Assembly (NCBI GenBank): GCA_016838945.1
Contig: JADLKP010000058.1
Coordinates: forward strand, 1 to 10,276
DNA from: Methanobrevibacter sp.
GTDB lineage: Archaea; Methanobacteriota; Methanobacteria; Methanobacteriales; Methanobacteriaceae
Direction of reading: 5' to 3'
Length of the DNA stretch: 10,276 nt
Below are positions 4,988-10,276 of the stretch, in pieces. Both the position numbers and the translations under genes were made by a program. The notes under the pieces were generated by a model. It saw only the letters and a program-made list of their open reading frames with translations, was not told the DNA's origin and ran no database searches. Within the stretch, counting starts at the first letter, position 1; every line of letters starts with the position of its first letter.

Positions 4988-7393
4988 ATGAAGTTCAAAA
5001 TAACATCTGTAACCGGGCTCTTATTGTTGCTATCATATGTTACTATGGCGCAACATTCAATAACAGGTACGGTGATTAGTCAAAAAACTAAAGAGCCATT
5101 AGAATATGCAACAATAGTTATTTACAATTCTGATTCAACCCTTGTGAGAGGAAATGTGACAAACGATAAAGGTTATTTCAAAATCGAAAATGTTAAGACT
5201 AATACTTATTCCTTAGAGGTTCGTCTGGTAGGCTTCATAAACATATACAAAAAAATTAATGCAAATGAAGATTTGGATTTAGGGACTATTGAATTAAACG
5301 AAGATAACATTGAGTTAAAAGAGATTGAAGTGAAAGCATCAACTCCTTCGATTCAGCAAAAATCAGATCGTTTAATTGTTAACCTAAGTTCTTATATGCT
5401 AACAGGTGGGAAATCGGCATTAGATGTAATCAAATCACTTCCTGGTGTTGTTGTGATAGATAACAAAATATCAGTAATTGGTATGAATGCAATTATTTAT
5501 ATCAACGGAAAACCAGCTGATTTTACAGGAAGCAGTATTGATAAAATTTTAAGAACTTTACAAGGAAATCAGATAGATAGAGTTGAACTTATCACTAACC
5601 CATCTTCACGCTATGACGCTGGTTATTTAGGGGCAATTATTGATTTGCGATTGAAAAGAGATGAAACTTTGGGTTTTAATGGTACATCAACAATAACGTT
5701 AGGACTAAAAGAGTCTGGAACGGTTTACACACCATCCGCTAGTGGAAATTTTCGTTCTCAAAAATTGAACATGTATGGAACATATGGACTCAATAATGGA
5801 AAGTATAGACAACGATATCATGAACTAAAAAAATATCACAATCTAAATATTCCCATTGAGTATGACGAACTTGGTATTTATAAACCGAGTGGAACGTCAC
5901 ATTATGCTAGATTTGGAATCGATTATTCTATCTCTCCCAAACATGTACTCGGTATATTAGCAAACGGAAGTTTTTATGATGGAGGTAATACAAATCAATC
6001 AACAACGAGTATACGACAAATTGGGAATTCAAAAATCGATTCAAGTATTGTTTCACCTATTAATATGACTATTAATTCAAAGATGTATTCATTAAATCTA
6101 AATCATAAGTGGGTTATTAGTGAAGGAAAAGAACTATCAACTGATGTCGTATTTTCTTATGCTGACCATGTTCAAGAACAAAAAATGATTATAAATTATT
6201 TTGACTCAATAGGTGATATCATGCATCCATCAGCAGGTAACGGACATAATGTAATACAAAAAACTGACGTTTTGGCTTTAAAGACAGATTATCAAAGCAA
6301 GTTGTTTAAAGATGGTCTTTTCGAAACTGGAGGGCAAGTAATGCAAGTCAAAAGAAATAATATTCTAGTGAGATTGTTATGGACAGGTGATAAATGGGAT
6401 GATAATGTCGGTCAATCCAATAATTTCATTTATAATGAGAGAATAATTGCATTTTACATAAATTTGTCAAAGAAGTGGAATAAATTAAATGTGTCCAGCG
6501 GGTTAAGGGGTGAGCAGACCTATCAATATGGATATCAGGATATCAATCATAGTAGTTTTTCGAATACTTATTTTGATATTTTTCCCTCATTTTCTATGAA
6601 ATATATGCTTAAAGAAAATCAATCGTTGACTTTCTCTTATGCATATAAAATTGATCGACCTTCTTTTAGTATGCTAAATCCCTTTAAATTTTACACTTCT
6701 CCCAATACTTATTCTTCAGGAAATCCAGATCTCAAACCATCGTATAATCATAATCTGCAATTGAGATATAATTTCAAAAAATACATATTAACGTTAGCGT
6801 ACAGTAAATATGATGCATTATTTATTCAGGAACCATTTCAAGACGACGAAAATAAGCAGCAATATTTTACATATGAAAACTTCGGAATGGCAAATATATT
6901 TACTGTGTCATTATATATTCCAGTTTTGATATCAAGATGGTGGACCTTAAACTTTAATGGAAACGCCTATTATAGAGAATACTCATCTCGTTTCATGGGT
7001 GATGACTATTTTAATTCATATTTAAATGGAAATATCCGTTTAAGTAATCAATTTAGCATAGGTAAAGGATTAAAAATGCAATTAAATGCTTTTGTTACGT
7101 CAACAACCTGGAACATTGCAAGAAGGGTAAACGGTGTCGGAAGTATGGATTTATCCATTGAAAAAATATTATGGGACGGTAAAGGGAATTTGTCGTTTTC
7201 CCTAGAGGATCCATTTATTTGGAATCAATCTAGATCCGTTTTGCAATACAAAAACATTGATACGAAGAGTCACGTTATTCCTGATTTGAGAATGGTACGA
7301 ATTAATTTTACATACAATTTTGGTTCTGATAAAGTAAAACAATCGAGAAGAAGAAATACAGGTATTGAGAATATAGAAAGAAGAATACAGTAA
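4988..7393 (+). CDS. TonB-dependent-type outer-membrane beta-barrel protein
   Basis: This is a 801-residue protein. A signal peptide (1-21, ending TMA/Q) is followed by a carboxypeptidase-regulatory-like beta-sandwich (about 24-104; ITGTVISQKTKEPL... to ...LDLGTIEL), a TonB-box-like LKEIEVKAS (110-118), a plug-like domain (about 125-225; INGKPADFTG, VELITNPSSRYDAGYLGAIIDLRL) and a long beta-barrel (about 226-780) with many aromatic, alternating strands and the late FSYAYKIDRPSFSMLNPF segment typical of this outer-membrane beta-barrel family. After the last strand (RINFTYNFG) a basic tail (KVKQSRRRN) extends the C-terminus, so it does not end on the aromatic residue of classical barrels. Transport or signalling across the outer membrane is expected. 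In this operon, 68 bases after the maturase and 10 before the exporter, it could release the peptide, take it back up, or give self-protection. The sequence does not decide. Confidence 0.88.
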   Translation: MKFKITSVTGLLLLLSYVTMAQHSITGTVISQKTKEPLEYATIVIYNSDSTLVRGNVTNDKGYFKIENVKTNTYSLEVRLVGFINIYKKINANEDLDLGTIELNEDNIELKEIEVKASTPSIQQKSDRLIVNLSSYMLTGGKSALDVIKSLPGVVVIDNKISVIGMNAIIYINGKPADFTGSSIDKILRTLQGNQIDRVELITNPSSRYDAGYLGAIIDLRLKRDETLGFNGTSTITLGLKESGTVYTPSASGNFRSQKLNMYGTYGLNNGKYRQRYHELKKYHNLNIPIEYDELGIYKPSGTSHYARFGIDYSISPKHVLGILANGSFYDGGNTNQSTTSIRQIGNSKIDSSIVSPINMTINSKMYSLNLNHKWVISEGKELSTDVVFSYADHVQEQKMIINYFDSIGDIMHPSAGNGHNVIQKTDVLALKTDYQSKLFKDGLFETGGQVMQVKRNNILVRLLWTGDKWDDNVGQSNNFIYNERIIAFYINLSKKWNKLNVSSGLRGEQTYQYGYQDINHSSFSNTYFDIFPSFSMKYMLKENQSLTFSYAYKIDRPSFSMLNPFKFYTSPNTYSSGNPDLKPSYNHNLQLRYNFKKYILTLAYSKYDALFIQEPFQDDENKQQYFTYENFGMANIFTVSLYIPVLISRWWTLNFNGNAYYREYSSRFMGDDYFNSYLNGNIRLSNQFSIGKGLKMQLNAFVTSTTWNIARRVNGVGSMDLSIEKILWDGKGNLSFSLEDPFIWNQSRSVLQYKNIDTKSHVIPDLRMVRINFTYNFGSDKVKQSRRRNTGIENIERRIQ

Positions 7394-7403
7394 TTCATCT
7401 CCA

Positions 7404-9602
7404 ATGTCCTTTCCTTTCACCAAACAACCCGACTCCATGGATTGTGGCCCCGCTTGCTTAGCCATGATCTCTGAGTACTATGGTAAAAAATACACGTTGG
7501 AGTATTTGCGCGATAATTGTTTTATCAGTCGCGACGGTGTGTCGCTGCTAGGTATCAGCCGCGCCGGTGAGAAAATTGGCTTTAAAACTGTGGGTGGCCG
7601 TCTCACCTTCGAAAAGCTGGCGGAGAAAGCCCCGCTACCCTGCATTGTCCACTGGAACCAGGAGCATTTTGTGGTGGTGAACGAGGTAAGGAAAAAAAAG
7701 AAAGACTATAAAATCTCCGTTGCCGACCCCGGTAAAGGACTACTTACCTATTCCCGGGAAGATTTTTGCGACCGGTGGGTCAGCACCCGTACCAATGGTG
7801 AAGAGAAAGGCGTGGCGCTGCTGCTGGAACCCACCAACCTTTTCTACGAGCAGGAAGGCGATGCCGCACCCACCCAAAACCGCCTGAAGTTCCTCTGGAA
7901 GTATCTGCTCAGATACAAACGCTTTTTTGCGCAATTAATCCTCGGATTGTTTATCGGCAGCCTGTTGCAACTCATCTTTCCGTTCCTCACCCAGGCTATT
8001 GTCGATACCGGTATTCAGGGAAAAGACATCGGCTTTATCTGGCTCATCCTCATCGCCCAGATGATGCTGCTCTTCAGCCGCACGGCCATCGACTTCATCC
8101 GCCGGAAAATACTGCTGCACATCAGTACACGCATCAACGTGTCGCTCATATCAGACTTCTTTATTAAACTAATGAAGTTGCCGATGAAGTTTTTCGACAC
8201 CAAACTCACGGGCGACCTGCTACAACGTATTGAAGACCACCGCCGCATCGAGAACTTCCTTACCAACCAGACCATCACGGTGCTATTCTCCGCCTTCACC
8301 TTCGTGATCTTCTCCGTGGTGCTGTTCATATACAATGTGCCCGTCTTTGCCGTCTTCCTTGCCGGCAGCATCCTCTACGGGGCATGGATCATGGTCTTCC
8401 TGAAGAAACGGCGGATATTGGATTACAAAATGTTCGAACATCAGGGCATCAACCGCAACGTGGTGTATCAACTCATTACCGGCATGCAGGAGATCAAACT
8501 GCAAGGTTGCGAACAACGCAAACGCTGGGAGTGGGAAGACGTGCAGGCCGACTTGTTCGACGTGAATATGCAATCGCTCAATTTGCGGCAGAGTCAGGAG
8601 GCAGGCGGCATCTTTATCAATGAACTGAAAAATATACTGGTAACGGTGCTGGCGGCAACGGCGGTCATCAACGGAACCCTCACGTTGGGAATGATGCTGG
8701 CCATACAATATATTATCGGACAGCTTAACAGCCCGGTAGAGCAAATAATGGGATTTATCTACCAGTGGCAGGACGTGAGCATCAGTTTAGACCGTATGAA
8801 TGAAATCCACACACAGCAAAATGAAGAAGATGAAAACCGCTTTGTAGCCGTATTGCCGGATATTCGTTCCATTCGTATAAAAAACCTCTGTTTTAAATAT
8901 GACGGCGCGCTTCCTCATTATGTGCTGGAAAAAATTCATTTGGAAATTCCCGAAGGAAAAGTTACTGCCGTTGTGGGTGCAAGCGGAAGTGGAAAAACCA
9001 CGTTGGTGAAGTTGCTGCTGGGTTATTATGCGCCCTATGAAGGCGAAATAATAATAGGAAAAGAAAACCTGAATGAATTTAATCTCGCCTGGTGGCGTAA
9101 GCAATGTGGTGCGGTGATGCAGGACGGCTATCTGTTTTCAGATACCATTGCCCGTAACATTGCCATTTCAGACGATGAAATCAATTTGGAACAACTCCTC
9201 CACGCTGCACGTGTTGCCAATATTGCCGATTATGTGGAAAGTTTACCGTTAGGCTACAACACAAAAATAGGGCAAGATGGACAAGGTATAAGCCAGGGCC
9301 AACGACAACGCATCCTTATTGCCCGTGTGGTGTATAAAAATCCGCAGTTTATTTTTCTTGATGAAGCCACCAACGCCTTGGATGCCAATAACGAGAAAGC
9401 CATTGTGGAAAACCTTTCGGAATTTTACTGTGGCAAAACGGTTATTGTAGTAGCTCACCGCCTTAGTACGGTTAAAAATGCCGACCAGATCGTGGTACTG
9501 GAGGCAGGGCACATTGCCGAAACGGGCACACACGAAGAATTAACCCGAAGATGCGGAAAATATTATGAATTGGTGAAAAATCAGTTAGAATTGGGGGGAT
9601 AA
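7404..9602 (+). CDS. C39-peptidase ABC exporter for double-glycine peptides
   Basis: This 732-residue inner-membrane protein has all three parts of a peptidase-containing ABC transporter. The C39 peptidase (1-145) carries Gln8, catalytic Cys14 (in DCGPAC), His88 (EHFVVV) and Asp108 (ADPGKG). The membrane domain (about 165-465) has several hydrophobic helices. The ATPase domain (about 485-732) has Walker A GASGSGKTT (525-533), Q-loop Gln573, signature ISQGQRQR (629-636; SQGQ in place of SGGQ), Walker B FIFLDEAT (650-657) and H-loop His685. Both halves look active. It should cut leaders after Gly-Gly and export the core, with both upstream peptides as candidate cargo. It starts 10 bases after the beta-barrel gene and ends 2 bases before the next gene. 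Base composition is odd: the membrane part is GC-rich (36/60 at 8041-8100) while the ATPase start is not (24/60 at 8821-8880), suggesting a mosaic gene. Confidence 0.95.
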   Translation: MSFPFTKQPDSMDCGPACLAMISEYYGKKYTLEYLRDNCFISRDGVSLLGISRAGEKIGFKTVGGRLTFEKLAEKAPLPCIVHWNQEHFVVVNEVRKKKKDYKISVADPGKGLLTYSREDFCDRWVSTRTNGEEKGVALLLEPTNLFYEQEGDAAPTQNRLKFLWKYLLRYKRFFAQLILGLFIGSLLQLIFPFLTQAIVDTGIQGKDIGFIWLILIAQMMLLFSRTAIDFIRRKILLHISTRINVSLISDFFIKLMKLPMKFFDTKLTGDLLQRIEDHRRIENFLTNQTITVLFSAFTFVIFSVVLFIYNVPVFAVFLAGSILYGAWIMVFLKKRRILDYKMFEHQGINRNVVYQLITGMQEIKLQGCEQRKRWEWEDVQADLFDVNMQSLNLRQSQEAGGIFINELKNILVTVLAATAVINGTLTLGMMLAIQYIIGQLNSPVEQIMGFIYQWQDVSISLDRMNEIHTQQNEEDENRFVAVLPDIRSIRIKNLCFKYDGALPHYVLEKIHLEIPEGKVTAVVGASGSGKTTLVKLLLGYYAPYEGEIIIGKENLNEFNLAWWRKQCGAVMQDGYLFSDTIARNIAISDDEINLEQLLHAARVANIADYVESLPLGYNTKIGQDGQGISQGQRQRILIARVVYKNPQFIFLDEATNALDANNEKAIVENLSEFYCGKTVIVVAHRLSTVKNADQIVVLEAGHIAETGTHEELTRRCGKYYELVKNQLELGG

Positions 9603-9604
9603 GT

Positions 9605-10096
9605 ATGGAACAGGGAAAAAGGCAAATTGAACTCCGAAGCGAAAAAGTACGTAATTTAATCGGTCAGGTTCCGCCGTTATTAGTACGAGACGGATCGTTG
9701 ATAATTGGTATCGTATTATTGGTTATGGTTGGTGTTTCCGCTTTTATCCCTTATCAACCTAGAATTACCGTTGAAATTAAAGTTGCACAAACCGATGATG
9801 GAATGTTACATTATTCAACTCACATTCCGCAGAGCGCTATGAAAAATAAAGCGAAATTTACAGAAGTAACGCTTAATACTCCGATAGAACTACCATTACC
9901 TACTCGGTTTGAGATTAAAGCCATTTTTGATGTTGTTGAACTTTCTGAAAAGGAAGCTTGGCAAACAGCTACGCTCCAGCCAACAGAAAAAATTTCGAGC
10001 AATGTATTGTTGGATAAACCATTAGTTTTGCAGGGGAGTATTTTGCTTGAAAATCAGAGTGTTACGAGATGGGTAATGAGTAAAATCGCATTATAA
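9605..10096 (+). CDS. Short HlyD-like membrane protein, possible minimal adaptor
   Basis: This 163-residue protein starts 2 bases after the exporter stop. Its N-terminus (IELRSEKVRNLIGQVPPLLVR, residues 8-28 approximately) and the following membrane helix (about 31-49) resemble the beginning of Bacteroidetes HlyD-family adaptors that accompany peptide exporters. The rest (50-163) looks like beta-rich periplasmic sequence and ends with LQGSILLENQ and a short WVMSKIAL tail. The usual long coiled-coil and lipoyl parts of a full adaptor (roughly 400 residues) are absent. The frame is intact with a clean TAA, and no adaptor-like sequence follows in other frames, so it looks like a natural short form rather than a fresh truncation. 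It probably sits in the inner membrane and assists the exporter, but it cannot bridge to an outer-membrane channel as full adaptors do. The family link is from remembered similarity, so only moderately sure. Confidence 0.7.
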   Translation: MEQGKRQIELRSEKVRNLIGQVPPLLVRDGSLIIGIVLLVMVGVSAFIPYQPRITVEIKVAQTDDGMLHYSTHIPQSAMKNKAKFTEVTLNTPIELPLPTRFEIKAIFDVVELSEKEAWQTATLQPTEKISSNVLLDKPLVLQGSILLENQSVTRWVMSKIAL

Positions 10097-10202
10097 CCAT
10101 TTAAAAAGATGGAAAATAAATTATTTATATTATTCAAAAACGGAAAATTGCATTATAATAAGATTTTTGTCTGTTCTTGTTTACCCATTGTTTACTCAAA
10201 AT

Positions 10203-10238
10203 AAAAAAACACTCACCGAAAAAGATCGATAAGTGTTT
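10203..10238 (-). terminator. Intrinsic terminator, minus strand
   Basis: AAACACT (10207-10213) pairs with AGTGTTT (10232-10238), and CGA (10217-10219) with TCG (10226-10228) inside. Read on the minus strand, the stem is followed by seven T (10209 to 10203). It lies 13 bases past the end of the minus-strand tRNA and should end its transcript. On the plus strand only a short TTT ends the stem, so it may weakly stop the peptide operon too. Confidence 0.6.
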
Positions 10239-10251
10239 GATTGATAAACGG

Positions 10252-10276
10252 TAGCGAGAGGGGGGCATGATCCCCC
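10252..10276 (-). tRNA. 3' end of a tRNA gene (partial), possibly elongator tRNA-Met
   Basis: On the minus strand the window edge reads GGGGG (T-stem), ATCATGC (7-base loop), CCCCC (T-stem), TCTCGCT (acceptor 3' strand), A (discriminator), then CCG. The 5-7-5 arm followed by exactly seven bases plus A fits a tRNA end, with CCA not encoded as usual in this phylum. A terminator follows 13 bases on. The loop lacks the usual TTCRA. From memory, Bacteroidales elongator tRNA-Met can carry this arm, but the anticodon lies outside the window, so the identity is a guess. Confidence 0.55.

Noticed and set aside
8283..8744. Long minus-strand frames opposite the exporter gene
   Set aside because: They are shadows of a GC-rich coding sequence; the plus frame has all catalytic motifs.
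10109..10204. 31-codon plus-strand frame starting MENKLFILFKNGK, 12 bases after the last operon gene
   Set aside because: It has an ATG and an A-rich upstream region, but no motif, and it ends at the terminator A-run. AT-rich chance frame more likely, though a tiny peptide is not excluded.

Overview
The window looks like Bacteroidota, most likely Bacteroidales. The evidence is AT-rich DNA, A-rich start regions without clear Shine-Dalgarno sites, promoter-like sequences of the Bacteroidetes type (TTTG, about 19-20 bases, TAnnTTTG), an outer-membrane beta-barrel protein with a carboxypeptidase-regulatory-like N-terminus, and short double-glycine peptide precursors of the kind known from Bacteroidales. 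The genus cannot be named from this stretch.

Layout. Positions 1-67 (minus) hold the first 22 codons of a secreted protein. Positions 300-2354 (minus) hold a two-component operon: a membrane sensor kinase followed by an OmpR/PhoB-type response regulator. The 250-base divergent gap to 2602 carries a promoter-like site for the kinase and three GTTAGAT-type direct repeats. On the plus strand follow a 62-residue double-Gly peptide without cysteine (2602-2790) and a gap of about 580 bases. That gap contains a GC-rich, hairpin-rich island with a consensus-like promoter facing left. Next come a 56-residue double-Gly peptide with three cysteines (3375-3545), a 12-bp stem-loop, a radical SAM/SPASM maturase (3600-4919), a TonB-dependent-type outer-membrane protein (4988-7393), a C39-peptidase ABC exporter (7404-9602) and a short HlyD-like membrane protein (9605-10096). 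The window ends with a minus-strand terminator and the 3' end of a minus-strand tRNA gene whose T-loop is unusual.

How the parts fit. The plus-strand genes form a ribosomally synthesised, post-translationally modified peptide (RiPP) locus. The three-cysteine peptide is the probable maturase substrate. The ABC exporter should cut the leader after Gly-Gly and move the core across the inner membrane. The short HlyD-like protein may couple to the exporter, and the beta-barrel protein supplies an outer-membrane component. The divergent sensor/regulator pair is the natural candidate to control the locus, possibly by sensing the product or a related envelope signal. Modification chemistry, product activity and regulation are inference. 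The gene families, leader motifs, catalytic residues and spacings are seen directly.

Base composition is patchy. The maturase gene is very AT-rich (13 G+C in the row 3841-3900), the membrane part of the exporter gene is GC-rich (36 of 60 in 8041-8100), and its ATPase part falls back (24 of 60 in 8821-8880). The GC-rich island reaches 39 of 60 in 3001-3060. This suggests assembly from parts of different origin.
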